From assembly GCF_024508315.1 (NCBI RefSeq), contig NZ_CP101987.1, forward strand, positions 4,030,001 to 4,094,000: 64,000 bases of DNA, given 5' to 3'. Below, in pieces: positions 1 to 8,662 of this stretch. Origin of the DNA: Cellulomonas xiejunii. GTDB lineage: Bacteria > Actinomycetota > Actinomycetes > Actinomycetales > Cellulomonadaceae. Each line of letters opens with the position of its first letter. Positions within the stretch are counted from its first letter, which is position 1. The notes beneath the pieces are model-generated. The model had not been told where the DNA came from and did no database searches. It worked only from the letters and a program-made list of their open reading frames with translations. Both the position numbers and the translations under genes were made by a program.

Positions 1-329
1 CCGCGAACGCCGTCAGCTCGCCGGCGGCCGTCGCCGCGGCCAGGGCGGCGGCGCAGGCTTCGGGCGTGGCCCACATGGGTGCGCACGCCCTGGGGGCGGC
101 GGCCTACGCCGCGAAGGCTGCCGGCCTCGCGCCCCCGGATCGCCCGGACGCGCTCGACGAGGAGGTCCGCGAACAGGTGCACCGCATGAGCGCGGACACC
201 CGGGCGGCGCTACGGCGTCTTCCTCTGCTCGGTGAGGACGCGGCGGGACCGCTCGGGTCGGGGCTGCTGGCGTCCGGCGTCCTCGCGACCGTCATCCGCA
301 TGATCCAGGCGGACCTGGCCACGTCCTGA
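1..329 (+). CDS. Putative immunity protein (Imm-5-like), C-terminal part
   Basis: The frame is open from base 3, so this is the C-terminal 108 residues of a gene that starts upstream of the window. An Ala-rich helix followed by AHMGAHALGAAAYAAKA resembles the second half of the actinobacterial 'putative immunity protein' (Imm-5-like) family, which is often labelled 'exonuclease SbcC' without good cause. No catalytic motif is visible. Family assignment is from memory of that repeated Ala-rich pattern and is moderate; an unrelated helical protein is possible. Confidence 0.5.
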   Translation, partial: ANAVSSPAAVAAARAAAQASGVAHMGAHALGAAAYAAKAAGLAPPDRPDALDEEVREQVHRMSADTRAALRRLPLLGEDAAGPLGSGLLASGVLATVIRMIQADLATS

Positions 330-426
330 CGTCGCGGACGTGGCGGGCCCGAGAACTCGGGCCGTCGGTGCGGAGTGCTGCACCCGGGTCGTGTACAGCC
401 GTCGGCCGGCCTGCGAGCATGCAGTG

Positions 427-1455
427 GTGTCCATCGGGACGGGAGCCCTCGGGCCGTCGCGCACGCGGCTCCGCCTGCTCGCGCTGGTGCTCTTCCTCGT
501 CGCGCCCGTCTGCGCGGAGTACCTGACGGCCTACGACCCGGAGGTGACGGGTCAGGCGGCCGCGCTCATCGGTGGACTGGTGATCATCGGACCGTTGTAC
601 GGCGCTCCCGCCGTCCTGATCCGGGAGCTCGCGGCACGCACCGGGATGCACTGGACAGGCATCCTCGCGATGGCCGGGGCGTTCGGCGTCGTGCAGGCGG
701 GCGTGGTCGATCAGTCGCTGTTCGCGCAGCACTACCCCGGCTACGCGTGGTGGGGGGAGGTGACGGCGCGGACGCTGATCCCACCGTTCGGGGTCAGTGG
801 TGCGTTCGCCCTGAACTTCCTGCTCGGGCACGTCATCTGGAGCATCAGCGCGCCGGTCGCGCTCGTCGAGGCGTTCGACCGTCGGCCCGGACGGCAGCCC
901 TGGCTGGGCCGCGTCGGGCTGGTCGTCCTCGGAGTGCTGTGGGCGCTCGCGTCGGTGCTCGTCTGGTCCGACATCCGCGGCGCGGGCAGCGACCAGGCCT
1001 CGGCTGCACAGATCGCCGCCGCGCTCGCTCTCGCGGCCACGCTCGTGGCCGTCGCGTTCACGTTCGGTCGTCGCCGCCTGCCGGCTCCCACCGAGGGACG
1101 GGTGCCGCGGCCGGCAGCGGTGCTCGGCCTCGTCCTCGTCGCGGCTGCCGGCTACCAGGCCATCCCGTCGACGTGGCTCGGCGTGGCGCTCGGGGCCGCG
1201 ATCGTGCTCGTCGCCGGACTCGTCGTGACGCGGTGGTCGCGGTCCGTTTCGTGGGGTCCACGGCATGCTGCGGCCGTCGCGGGGGCGGCGGTCGTCGCGC
1301 GGGCGCTGGTCGGGTTCCAGTCGGTCGCGTCGACCGACCCACAGCCGTCAGGGGGCTACGCCCAGAACACGGTCCTTCTGGTGACGGCGTTGGCGTTGGT
1401 CTTTGCGGCGATGAGGGCCGGGCGCCCCACGACGCAGGACCTGGGAGGAGAGTGA
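427..1455 (+). CDS. Polytopic membrane protein of unknown function
   Basis: A 342-residue integral membrane protein with about ten hydrophobic segments spread over the whole length, the first at residues 14-32 (LRLLALVLFLVAPVCAEYL). The start is one of two adjacent GTG codons at 424/427; an earlier in-frame start at 340 would add a polar N-terminus unlike the rest. I do not recognise a transporter or enzyme signature. The stop overlaps or abuts the next gene (stop at 1453-1455, next start 1452 or 1461), so the two are probably cotranscribed. It may be a channel, a permease or a component of an envelope complex. Confidence 0.6.
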   Translation: MSIGTGALGPSRTRLRLLALVLFLVAPVCAEYLTAYDPEVTGQAAALIGGLVIIGPLYGAPAVLIRELAARTGMHWTGILAMAGAFGVVQAGVVDQSLFAQHYPGYAWWGEVTARTLIPPFGVSGAFALNFLLGHVIWSISAPVALVEAFDRRPGRQPWLGRVGLVVLGVLWALASVLVWSDIRGAGSDQASAAQIAAALALAATLVAVAFTFGRRRLPAPTEGRVPRPAAVLGLVLVAAAGYQAIPSTWLGVALGAAIVLVAGLVVTRWSRSVSWGPRHAAAVAGAAVVARALVGFQSVASTDPQPSGGYAQNTVLLVTALALVFAAMRAGRPTTQDLGGE

Positions 1456-1460
1456 GCCCG

Positions 1461-2021
1461 ATGGGTGCCGACGACGTGCTGCGCGCAGCCGACCCCGTAC
1501 CGGCGGAGCGCCGGACCCCCCGGACCGACCGTCGTCCGCGGCTTGCACTGGCCGCCGGCGTCTTCGGCGTCGTGATCCTCGGGGTCGCGGTGGCGGCGGT
1601 CCTGCGGCCGGGACCGACGCCATCGGCGGCCGACGAACCGTTCTACGCCACGGCGTCGGAGCTCGAGGCGCGCGCCGACGTCCTCGTCCGCGGCACGGTC
1701 CTGACGGCGCAGGACACACGGGACGACGGGTACCCGCAGACCATCGGGACGGTCGAGGTCGCCGCCGTCGCCGCCGGTGACGTCACACCCGGTGATGAGA
1801 TCACGGCCTCGTGGGTGACCCCGGGCACGACCGCGCTGTCCGGGGCCGGCCCGCAGGTCGGCGGCGAGTACGTCCTTCTCCTGGAGGACGTCGAGGGTGC
1901 GCTCGTGCTCGTCTCGCAGGGTCAGGGCTGGTACACCGTCAGCGACGGTCGGGCAGTCCCGGGCGAGGACAACCCGGTGACCTTGACGACCGGGACGCTG
2001 TCCCGGCTGGGTCTGGGCTGA
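1461..2021 (+). CDS. Single-pass membrane-anchored protein of unknown function
   Basis: A 186-residue protein with a charged N-terminus, one membrane segment (about residues 28-48, LALAAGVFGVVILGVAVAAV) and a soluble, probably extracytoplasmic beta-rich domain of about 130 residues. I chose ATG 1461 because GGGAGGAG at 1443-1450 lies ten bases upstream; GTG 1452 is also in frame and would give a GTGA overlap with the preceding stop. It probably forms a two-gene operon with the preceding polytopic protein. The domain resembles no family I can name. Confidence 0.6.
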   Translation: MGADDVLRAADPVPAERRTPRTDRRPRLALAAGVFGVVILGVAVAAVLRPGPTPSAADEPFYATASELEARADVLVRGTVLTAQDTRDDGYPQTIGTVEVAAVAAGDVTPGDEITASWVTPGTTALSGAGPQVGGEYVLLLEDVEGALVLVSQGQGWYTVSDGRAVPGEDNPVTLTTGTLSRLGLG

Positions 2022-2038
2022 GCGACGCCCGCGGGGCT

Positions 2039-2058
2039 CGTCCGGCTGCGCCCGGACG
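2039..2058. terminator. Candidate bidirectional terminator hairpin
   Basis: A perfect 7-bp inverted repeat, CGTCCGG and CCGGACG around a 6-base loop, sits in the 79-base gap between two convergent genes. No T-run follows it, which is usual in very high-GC genomes, so function is inferred from position and structure only. Confidence 0.3.
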
Positions 2059-2100
2059 CGGCGACGTCCCGGCCGGCCGGCTGGGCACGCAGCCCGTCGC

Positions 2101-2535
2101 TCAGGCCCCTCGCCCGGACCGCACGTGCTCGACGGCGAGGCGCACGATCTCCGGCGTGGGAGCGTCCAGCGGGACCTCGTCGAGCGGCACCCACGCAGCG
2201 AAGTCGGTCGTCCCCCCGACCTCGGTCGTCCCGAGCTCGCCGCCGACCACCCGGGCGCCGAACAGCACACGCACCGACTTGACGGGACGTCGGCCGTCGC
2301 CGGCCGGTCGGGTGAACGAGTGGGTCGTCAACGGCGCGTCGAGCTCGACCTCGTAGCCCGTCTCCTCGCGCACCTCGCGCACCACCGCCTCCTCGACGGA
2401 CTCGTGGAACTCGACGCCGCCGCCGGGCAGGGTCCAGCTCGGCGTGGACCCGTTGAACCAGGTGAGCAAGATGTGCTCGCCGTCGCTGACGACCGCGTAG
2501 GCCGCCAGGCGCGTGTCGTACTCGGTGAACTCCAC
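2101..2535 (-). CDS. NUDIX hydrolase
   Basis: A 144-residue NUDIX domain protein. The Nudix box GX5EX7REUXEEXGU is intact (from GGGVEFHESV through REVREETGYEV), so Mg-dependent hydrolysis of a nucleoside diphosphate linked to another moiety is expected; the substrate cannot be read from the sequence. The GTG start at 2535 is preceded by GCGGAGGAG with correct spacing and gives the usual N-terminus VEFTEYDTRLAAYAVV; an upstream GTG at 2550 is possible. Convergent with the preceding gene. Confidence 0.85.
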   Translation of the reverse strand: MEFTEYDTRLAAYAVVSDGEHILLTWFNGSTPSWTLPGGGVEFHESVEEAVVREVREETGYEVELDAPLTTHSFTRPAGDGRRPVKSVRVLFGARVVGGELGTTEVGGTTDFAAWVPLDEVPLDAPTPEIVRLAVEHVRSGRGA

Positions 2536-2597
2536 GGTCTCCTCCGCCACGACGTCGTGCCGCCGCACCGTGCGGCTCGCGGAGACTACCGGCCGGG

Positions 2598-2762
2598 TCA
2601 GTCGCGTGGCAGCACGCCCAGGAGCGCCGAGGTGAGGGCGACCTCGAGCGCCTCGCGCAGGTCGAGGTGGAGCACGGCGAGCGACGGGTCGGCCCCGTAG
2701 GCGGCGAGGACGCTCGGCGGCGGCGGGACTTCGACGACACGGCGCCCGCCATGACCAGGCAC
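2598..2762 (-). CDS. Possible small protein, 54 residues
   Basis: A short frame (GTG 2762) ending ALLGVLPRD whose C-terminal 40 residues look protein-like (AYGADPSLAVLHLDLREALE), lying 62 bases upstream of the NUDIX gene on the same strand. There is no recognised domain and no clear ribosome binding site. Its 5' end faces the divergent SRPBCC gene. It may be a real small protein or the 3' end of a lost gene. Confidence 0.25.
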   Translation of the reverse strand: MPGHGGRRVVEVPPPPSVLAAYGADPSLAVLHLDLREALEVALTSALLGVLPRD

Positions 2763-2897
2763 GTGAGGCTGGACAGGCGGGCGTCGCACGGGGGTGACGT
2801 TCCCCCGGGTGTGAGGCTGTGGGCCGCAGCCGGCCGGGCTCGCCGTGCCTCGGGCGTCGGGATTGTCCCGCCGGGCGTGTCGGGACATAGTGGGAGC

Positions 2898-3536
2898 GTG
2901 ACCACACCGATCTACGTCGAGACGCACATCCGCGCGAGTCTCGACCGGGTGTGGGACCTCACGCAGGACACGCAGCAGCACCCGCGGTGGGACGGGCGGT
3001 TCAGCCGGATCACCCCGGTCGAGGCACTCCCCACGGGTGGCTACCGCTTCCGCTACGAGCTGCGACTGCCACTGCACACGCTCGCGGGCACCGGCACCAG
3101 CCTGGGCGAGCGGCACCGCCCGGACGGCACGCGCACGTCCGCACTGCGGTTCACGACCCCGGACCGGCTCTCGCCGCTGGGCGACGGGCGCGGCTACTGG
3201 CGCTACGTCCCGACCGACGACGGCGTGACCTTCGTGACCGGGTACGACTACGAGCCCGGGTGGGGCAGGCTGCTCGACCGGCTCGTCGTGCGCCCGCTCG
3301 TCGGCTGGCTGACCGCCTGGAGCTTCGACCGTCTGCGCCTGTGGGCCGAGGACGGCGTCGAGCCCGAGCGGTGGCCGCTGCCGTCCGTCCTGGCGGTGTG
3401 GCGTCCGGACCGCCCGCGTGCGGGCCGCTGCCTGCGCGCACCCCGCCGGGGATCGACCGGCCGGGCCGTTCCTGCCTCAGGGCCGTCCGTCATGGACGAC
3501 GCCCCGACGACGCTCGACCAGCTGGAGGCGCCGTGA
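2898..3536 (+). CDS. SRPBCC-fold (polyketide cyclase/START-like) protein
   Basis: A 212-residue protein whose first ~150 residues have the pattern of a SRPBCC ligand-binding fold (VETHIRASLDRVWDLTQD, then HPRWDGRFSRI). GTG 2898 is preceded by GGGAG and begins VTTPIYVETH. The C-terminal ~50 residues are proline/arginine rich and probably disordered. Its stop overlaps the next gene's start by four bases (GTGA), so it is translationally coupled to a DUF4166 protein. The ligand is unknown. Confidence 0.75.
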   Translation: MTTPIYVETHIRASLDRVWDLTQDTQQHPRWDGRFSRITPVEALPTGGYRFRYELRLPLHTLAGTGTSLGERHRPDGTRTSALRFTTPDRLSPLGDGRGYWRYVPTDDGVTFVTGYDYEPGWGRLLDRLVVRPLVGWLTAWSFDRLRLWAEDGVEPERWPLPSVLAVWRPDRPRAGRCLRAPRRGSTGRAVPASGPSVMDDAPTTLDQLEAP

Positions 3537-4201
3537 CATCCGTGTTCGCCCAGGCACTCGGTGCCGACTTCGCACGCCTGCACCCCATGCTGCAGAAGAG
3601 GTTCGGGGTCGGGCTCGACGCGGGGTACGCGTGCGTGGGCCGCGGCGTCATGCAGGAGATCCGGCGCGGGCCGTGGTGGACGCTGCCGTTCCTGCAGCTC
3701 GGGGCCGTGCGCAACATCCTGGTCCCCGACGTCGGGCACGACGTGCCGTTCACCATCTCCAACTTCCCGTACCGCGACCCCTTCGGCAGGGAGACCGTCA
3801 CGTTCGTGCGGGAGTACCGCGTGCGCGACCGGACGCGGCGGTTCGACGCGACGATGGTCCTCCATGAGGGACGCGTCATCGACTACCTCGGGACGCACCA
3901 GCACCTCGCGGTGGACCTCGATCTGCGCGTCCTCGACGACGGGTCGCTGCACCTGACGACCCACGGCCAGCGCTTCTACGAGGGGCCCGTCGGGTTCCGC
4001 TTCCCGATGCTGCTCAGCGGCGAGGCCCGGCTTCACGAGTGGTTCGACGACGAGGAGCAGCAGTTCCACGTCGACCTCGAGGTCCGCAACCGGCTGCTCG
4101 GGTTCCTGTTCGGCTACCGCGGCACGTTCACCTGCGAGTTCCCTGACGCGGTCGACGCGCCCGGCGCCCTGCGGCCGGTGCGGCACGAGGTCCGCACCTG
4201 A
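3533..4201 (+). CDS. DUF4166 domain protein
   Basis: A 222-residue DUF4166-type protein: N-terminal LHPMLQKRFGVG, then FVREYRVRDRTRRFDATMV and the late beta-rich segment GQRFYEGPVGFRFPMLLSG. The start is GTG 3533, overlapping the SRPBCC stop, with GGAGG just upstream. DUF4166 has no assigned reaction; it is often found beside SRPBCC or epimerase genes, which agrees with the neighbour here. The two proteins probably act in one pathway, which is inference. Confidence 0.8.
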   Translation: MTSVFAQALGADFARLHPMLQKRFGVGLDAGYACVGRGVMQEIRRGPWWTLPFLQLGAVRNILVPDVGHDVPFTISNFPYRDPFGRETVTFVREYRVRDRTRRFDATMVLHEGRVIDYLGTHQHLAVDLDLRVLDDGSLHLTTHGQRFYEGPVGFRFPMLLSGEARLHEWFDDEEQQFHVDLEVRNRLLGFLFGYRGTFTCEFPDAVDAPGALRPVRHEVRT

Positions 4202-4232
4202 GCACACGGCGCCGTCGATCGTCACCACCGCC

Positions 4233-4865
4233 TCAGCCCGCAGCACCCTCGGGCCGTTCGGGCGCACCGGGCGCCGTCCAGTCGCGCTCTCCCGGCTGCC
4301 AGGTACCCCAGGTGAGGTCCCACGGCGGGTCGCCGCGCTCGATGTCGGCGATCACCGCCTCGCCGGTGGCCCTGATGGCGGCAGCGTCCCTCGCCGTCAG
4401 GACCCCGTGCTCCACGGCCGAGGAGAGCTCGTCCTCGTCCTTCCACCGCCACCACGACAGGTCGGGGGCGACGAGGATGTCGAGCACGTGGTCGAGCGTC
4501 TCGAAGCCGTCGGCCGTGCGTCGCAACGGTTCCTGGAGGTTCACGTACCAGGCCGCCACCTCCCGCTCGTCGGGGGTCGAGATCCGCCACACCTCGAACG
4601 GCTGGCCGACGCGACCGATGCGCAGACGACCGGGCGGCTGCCACACCTTGTCGCGCAGGGTCCACCGCCTGCCCGCCATGATCCGCAGGTAGTCCGTGCG
4701 CTCGGACGGGTCGATGGGCTCCCGCGTCACGCTCCCGGCCGCCTGGTGCAGGACGAGCTGGTCGGGTTCGTCGACGACCACCGTCACCGGGCGCTCCGTC
4801 CACACCAGGTCATCGACCACCTCGCGGACCACGACGTCGTCGCCGGGTCGGAAGTGCTCGCTCAT
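4233..4865 (-). CDS. DUF402 domain protein
   Basis: A 210-residue DUF402 protein (FomD-like barrel) with the family hallmarks WRISTPDEREVAAWYVNLQEP, then LDHVLDILVAPDLSWWRWKDEDEL. ATG 4865 follows GAGGAGAG on the minus strand. The family includes FomD, a metal-dependent hydrolase of cytidylylated phosphonate, and small nucleoside diphosphatases; the substrate here is unknown. A second DUF402 gene lies at 8663-9364, so the strain carries two divergent paralogues within 5 kb. Confidence 0.85.
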   Translation of the reverse strand: MSEHFRPGDDVVVREVVDDLVWTERPVTVVVDEPDQLVLHQAAGSVTREPIDPSERTDYLRIMAGRRWTLRDKVWQPPGRLRIGRVGQPFEVWRISTPDEREVAAWYVNLQEPLRRTADGFETLDHVLDILVAPDLSWWRWKDEDELSSAVEHGVLTARDAAAIRATGEAVIADIERGDPPWDLTWGTWQPGERDWTAPGAPERPEGAAG

Positions 4866-4882
4866 CAGCCAATCTCTCCTCG

Positions 4883-5050
4883 TCGGCGAGTCGGGGGCGT
4901 CACTGTACGTCGACGGGACCGTCGCCACCGGCACCGCGCGTCCCGGGTCGTCCGACGTGGATCTGCTGTCGATCGACCTGCCCGACGCGGCCCTCGCCAG
5001 GCGGCCTCTCTGGGCGCGCTACGCCGGCAGGTGCCTCGACGGCGCGACGT
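4883..5050 (+). pseudogene. Remnant of a nucleotidyltransferase gene
   Basis: About 55 codons (SGASLYVDGTVATGTARPGS then SDVDLLSIDLPDAALARRP) closely match the core of the nucleotidyltransferase at 13424-14022, at both protein and DNA level. Only the GSx10DxD catalytic core survives and the frame has no start or family-like continuation. In the usual YGS motif, Y-G-S has become V-D-G-T. It sits between the divergent DUF402 and corA genes and is a decayed duplicate. Confidence 0.7.
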
Positions 5051-5104
5051 CCGCCCGCAGACCCTGCCCTGCAGGTACGGTCACGGCGACGAGAGGAGCC
5101 GCAC

Positions 5105-6154
5105 GTGGACGTGGACGGTGGCGCAGACAACGCCGAAGGCGTGGTGGACGCGGACCGCGTCGTCGTCGACTGCGGGCTCTACGTCGACGGCCGGCGCGCA
5201 CCGGGCCGCCTGCCGCTGGGGCGCGCCGGCGACGTGGCGCGCGAGAGCGGCGGCTTCGTCTGGCTGGGGCTCGAGGGGCCGACGGTCGCGGACGTCGCGG
5301 CGGTGGCGGGCGAGTTCGGGCTGCCGGCGCTCGCGGTCGAGGACGCGGTCAAGGCGCACCAGCGCCCGAAGCTCGAGGTGTACGGCGACGTGGTGTTCGT
5401 CGTGCTCAAACCCGTGCGCTACGTCGACCACGACGAGGTGGTGGACGTCGGGGAGATCGCGCTGTTCCTCGGTCAGCACTTCGTCGTCACCGTGCGGCAC
5501 GGGCAGGGTGACGTGCTGCGGCGCGTGCGCGAGGAGCTGGACCGCGGCGAGGGCCCCGCGGCCGGATTCGGGCCCGCCGGCGTGCTCTACCGGGCGGCGG
5601 ACCTCGTCGTCGACGGCTACGAGTCGGCGCTGGGCGAGATCGACGTGGACGTGGACGACATCGAGGCGCGCGTGTTCGGGCCGGGGCAGGTCAACCACGC
5701 CGAGCGCATCTACAAGCTCAAGCAGGAGGCGGCGGAGGTGCGCCGGGCGGTGCTGCCGCTCGGCCGCCCGCTGCAGCGGCTCGTCGACGGCGACGTCCCG
5801 CACGTGCCGCCGACGTCCGCCCCCTACTTCCGCGACGTGCAGGACCACCTGCTGCGGGCCGCGGACGCGGTGGAGGCGGTCGAGCGCCAGCTCGGCGACG
5901 TGCTGCAGGCCAACACCGCCCGCGTGACGGTGGCGCAGAGCGAGGTCGCGCTGCGCCAGAACGGCGACATGCGCAAGATCTCCGCGTGGGCGGCCATCGC
6001 CCTGGTGCCCACGGCGATCGCCGGTGTGTACGGCATGAACTTCGAGTTCATCCCCGAGCTGCGGTGGCGGTACGGGTACTTCCTCGTGCTGGGGGTCATC
6101 GCGGCGGTGTGCGTCGGGCTCCACCGGTTGTTCCGCCGCAACGGCTGGCTCTGA
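5105..6154 (+). CDS. corA: CorA-family Mg2+/Co2+ transporter
   Basis: A 349-residue CorA family divalent cation channel. The C-terminal pore signature GMN is present at residues 310-312 (GVYGMNFEFIPEL), flanked by two membrane helices at about 293-311 and 323-340. The N-terminal ~280 residues are the cytoplasmic funnel with the long acidic stalk helix. The GTG start at 5105 has GAGAGGAG six bases upstream. It is a single-gene unit, next to a nucleotidyltransferase remnant upstream and a membrane hydrolase downstream. Confidence 0.9.
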   Translation: MDVDGGADNAEGVVDADRVVVDCGLYVDGRRAPGRLPLGRAGDVARESGGFVWLGLEGPTVADVAAVAGEFGLPALAVEDAVKAHQRPKLEVYGDVVFVVLKPVRYVDHDEVVDVGEIALFLGQHFVVTVRHGQGDVLRRVREELDRGEGPAAGFGPAGVLYRAADLVVDGYESALGEIDVDVDDIEARVFGPGQVNHAERIYKLKQEAAEVRRAVLPLGRPLQRLVDGDVPHVPPTSAPYFRDVQDHLLRAADAVEAVERQLGDVLQANTARVTVAQSEVALRQNGDMRKISAWAAIALVPTAIAGVYGMNFEFIPELRWRYGYFLVLGVIAAVCVGLHRLFRRNGWL

Positions 6155-6239
6155 GTGGATCTGGGTGACGTCCTCGACGTCGACACGGGGTCCTCGTCCC
6201 ACTCGGCGTGTGCTCCTTCGGCGCGGGAGGACCCGACGA

Positions 6240-6623
6240 CGCGCTGCTGGCGGGCCGTCCGGGCCGGTGCGATGCTCGGGTGACGGCGTGCGCGGCCCCG
6301 TCCGGGGCGTGACGTCACCGCCCCGGGGGAGGCGCGCATGACGCAGCGTCCGGGCGAGGTCACGCCCCTGTCCGGGTCCACCCGCACGGCGTCGGGGGTC
6401 TCCCCCACGGGCGACCGGCACCAGGCCGGCACGGACCCGCGGCGGCGCCGACGACGACGTCCCCGGCCGCCGCACCCGGCGGGGCTCGCGATGGGGACGC
6501 TGTTCGCGGTGGTCGCGATGACGCCCTCCCTGCTGCCGCGCGACTGGCTCTACCAGGGGCTCGTGTCAGGGATCTCCGGGGCGCTGGGGTACGGGGTCGG
6601 CGTCGCACTCGCCCGGGTCCTGC
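6240..6623 (+). repeat. Copy A of a duplicated hydrolase 5' region
   Basis: These ~380 bases (about 98 bases of upstream sequence plus the first ~95 codons of the hydrolase gene) recur as copy B at 12674-13052 with few differences, including a 9-base length change just before the start codon. Copy A belongs to the intact gene. The duplication ends within a shared GGGTCCTGCG. Confidence 0.9.
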
Positions 6624-8107
6624 GGTTCGTGCCCGCGTGGCGCCGGCTGGTCTCCGCGGCACGCGGGCGCGTGCCACCGGCGCTCGCGCCGCACCTGCTG
6701 CCGGTCCTCGGCCTCCTCGCGGCCGTGGCCGTGGTCGTCATGCTCGTGGTCGGCGCCCGGTGGCAGAGAGCGATGACGGCGGCCATCGGGATGCCGCCGC
6801 CCTCGACCCTCGACTGGTTGCGGGCCGGGCCGCTGCTCGTGCTGATCGCCGCCGCGTTCGTCCTGGCCGCGCGCGGGGTGTGGTGGGTGAGCCGCCACCT
6901 CGACGCGCTCCTGGAGCAGCGGCTGCGGTGGCCGCACGCGGTGGCGTCCGTGGTGGCGACGGTGCTCGTGCTCGGCGGGGTCGTGCTGGTCAACGACGTC
7001 CTGCTGCAACGCGCGCTCGGGGCGGCGGACGCCGCGTTCGCCGCACGCAACGACCGTGACCACCCGGGCGTGGAGCGTCCGTCGGCGGCCGAGCGGTCCG
7101 GTGCGCCGGGGTCGCTCGTGGCCTGGGCGTCCCTCGGTCGTGAGGGGCGCCGGTTCGTCGCCGGGGGCCCGAGCACGGACGACCTGCGGACCGCCGCTCC
7201 GGACGCCGCACCGACGACGCCCGTCCGCGTGTACGTCGGCATCGAGAACGCCGACACGCCCCGCGAGCGCGCCGACCTCGCGGTCGAGGAGCTCGAGCGC
7301 ACCGGGGCGTTCGAGCGGCAGGTCCTGCTGCTGGTGACGACGACCGGGAGCGGGTGGGTCAACGAGGCCGCGGTCGAGCCGCTCGAGCTGATGTACGCCG
7401 GTGACACCGCGGCGGTCGCCACCCAGTACTCGTACCTGCCGAGCTGGTTGTCCTTCCTCTTCGACCGCGCCCGGGTCAGCGAGGAGTCGCAGGCCCTGGC
7501 CACGGCCGTCGAGGCGCACCTCGCCCGACTGCCCGCGGACGAGCGCCCGCTGCTGCTCGCCTACGGTGAGAGCCTCGGCTCGTACGGCAGCGAGACGGCG
7601 TTCCCCTCCTTGGCGGACATCCGCGCCCGCACCGACGGGGTGCTGTGGGTCGGGCCGCCGGACGCGAACGCCGTCTGGCACGCCCTGGTCGAGCGACGGG
7701 ACCCCGGGACACCTGCCGTGGCGCCCGTCTACGCGAGCGGCCTGCTCGTCCGCTTCGCCGGCGACGCCGCGCAGATCACCACGCCGACGACGCCGTGGGA
7801 CCAGCCGCGGGCCCTGTACCTGCAGCACGCCGACGACCCGGTGGTGTGGTGGAGTCCCGACGTGGTCCTGTCCGCACCCGACCGGCTGCGCGAGCAGCCC
7901 GCCGACACCGACCGCCCGGCGATGCGGTGGTTCCCCGTCGTGACGTTCTGGCAGCTGACGTTCGACCTGCTCAACGCGAAGTCGGTGCCCGACGGGTACG
8001 GGCACAACTACGACGGGCTGGTCCTCGACGGGTGGGTGGGCGTGGTGCCGCCCGACGGATGGACGGCCGCGGACACGGCGCGGGTGCGCGCGGTGCTTGC
8101 GGAGTAA
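6338..8107 (+). CDS. Membrane-bound alpha/beta-hydrolase family protein
   Basis: A 589-residue protein with an N-terminal membrane domain (four to five hydrophobic segments up to about residue 220) and a C-terminal alpha/beta hydrolase domain. The nucleophile elbow is YGESLGSYGSE with Ser at about residue 412. This architecture matches the Abhydrolase_9_N/Abhydrolase_9 families, common in actinobacteria and of unknown substrate. ATG 6338 follows GGGGGAGGCGCGC. The first ~95 codons and leader are duplicated at 12674-13052, where they are fused to an unrelated C-terminus. Confidence 0.85.
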   Translation: MTQRPGEVTPLSGSTRTASGVSPTGDRHQAGTDPRRRRRRRPRPPHPAGLAMGTLFAVVAMTPSLLPRDWLYQGLVSGISGALGYGVGVALARVLRFVPAWRRLVSAARGRVPPALAPHLLPVLGLLAAVAVVVMLVVGARWQRAMTAAIGMPPPSTLDWLRAGPLLVLIAAAFVLAARGVWWVSRHLDALLEQRLRWPHAVASVVATVLVLGGVVLVNDVLLQRALGAADAAFAARNDRDHPGVERPSAAERSGAPGSLVAWASLGREGRRFVAGGPSTDDLRTAAPDAAPTTPVRVYVGIENADTPRERADLAVEELERTGAFERQVLLLVTTTGSGWVNEAAVEPLELMYAGDTAAVATQYSYLPSWLSFLFDRARVSEESQALATAVEAHLARLPADERPLLLAYGESLGSYGSETAFPSLADIRARTDGVLWVGPPDANAVWHALVERRDPGTPAVAPVYASGLLVRFAGDAAQITTPTTPWDQPRALYLQHADDPVVWWSPDVVLSAPDRLREQPADTDRPAMRWFPVVTFWQLTFDLLNAKSVPDGYGHNYDGLVLDGWVGVVPPDGWTAADTARVRAVLAE

Positions 8108-8217
8108 GAGGGCCGGAGTCCTCCACGAGCACGCCTGCGACGGTCCTGGACGGGCGGCGCCGCACGCACGAGACTCGACGGACCGGACGCGTCCACTGAG
8201 GCAGGAGGGTCGTCGAC

Positions 8218-8646
8218 GTGGAGTACACCGCTTCGATCCGCAGCACCCCCGGCACCCACGAGGTCACCGTCGCGGCCGGTGGGCACGACCGGGCGCTCGA
8301 CCTGCCCGCGCGCAGCGGCGCGCCGGGCTCGGCCGTCAGCGGCGGCGAGCTGCTGTTCCTGGCCCTCGCGACGTGCGCCACCAACGACCTCTACCGCGAG
8401 GCCGCCGCCCGGTCGCTGCCCGTGATCGCGGTCCACGTCGAGGTGGCGGGGTGGTTCGACGCCCCCGGTGCGCGTGCGCGGGACGTGTCGTACCGCGTCT
8501 CGGTCGTCTCACCGGCCCCCGAGGAGGAGGTGCGCGAGCTCGTCGCCCACGTCGACGCGATCGCCGAGGTGCACGGCACGCTGCGTGCCGGCACGACCGT
8601 CAGCCTCGACGAGGTGCGGGTCAGCAGGCCGCCGGAACCGTCCTGA
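8218..8646 (+). CDS. OsmC family protein
   Basis: A 142-residue OsmC/Ohr-fold protein (GGELLFLALATCATNDLYREAA). The conserved first cysteine, in ALATCATND, is present at about residue 59. The second redox cysteine of true peroxidases is not evident (the later VSVVSPAPEEE segment lacks it), so peroxidase activity is doubtful. GTG 8218 has GCAGGAGG about ten bases upstream. Monocistronic, convergent with the following DUF402 gene. Confidence 0.8.
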   Translation: MEYTASIRSTPGTHEVTVAAGGHDRALDLPARSGAPGSAVSGGELLFLALATCATNDLYREAAARSLPVIAVHVEVAGWFDAPGARARDVSYRVSVVSPAPEEEVRELVAHVDAIAEVHGTLRAGTTVSLDEVRVSRPPEPS

Positions 8647-8662
8647 CTCCCTCTCTCGTCGC

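Noticed and set aside
292..1266. Long antisense open frames such as the one opposite the first membrane protein (324 residues).
   Set aside because: Composition is Arg/Pro/Asp-rich with no domain, as expected for shadows of GC-rich genes; the same applies to most long opposite-strand frames in the window.
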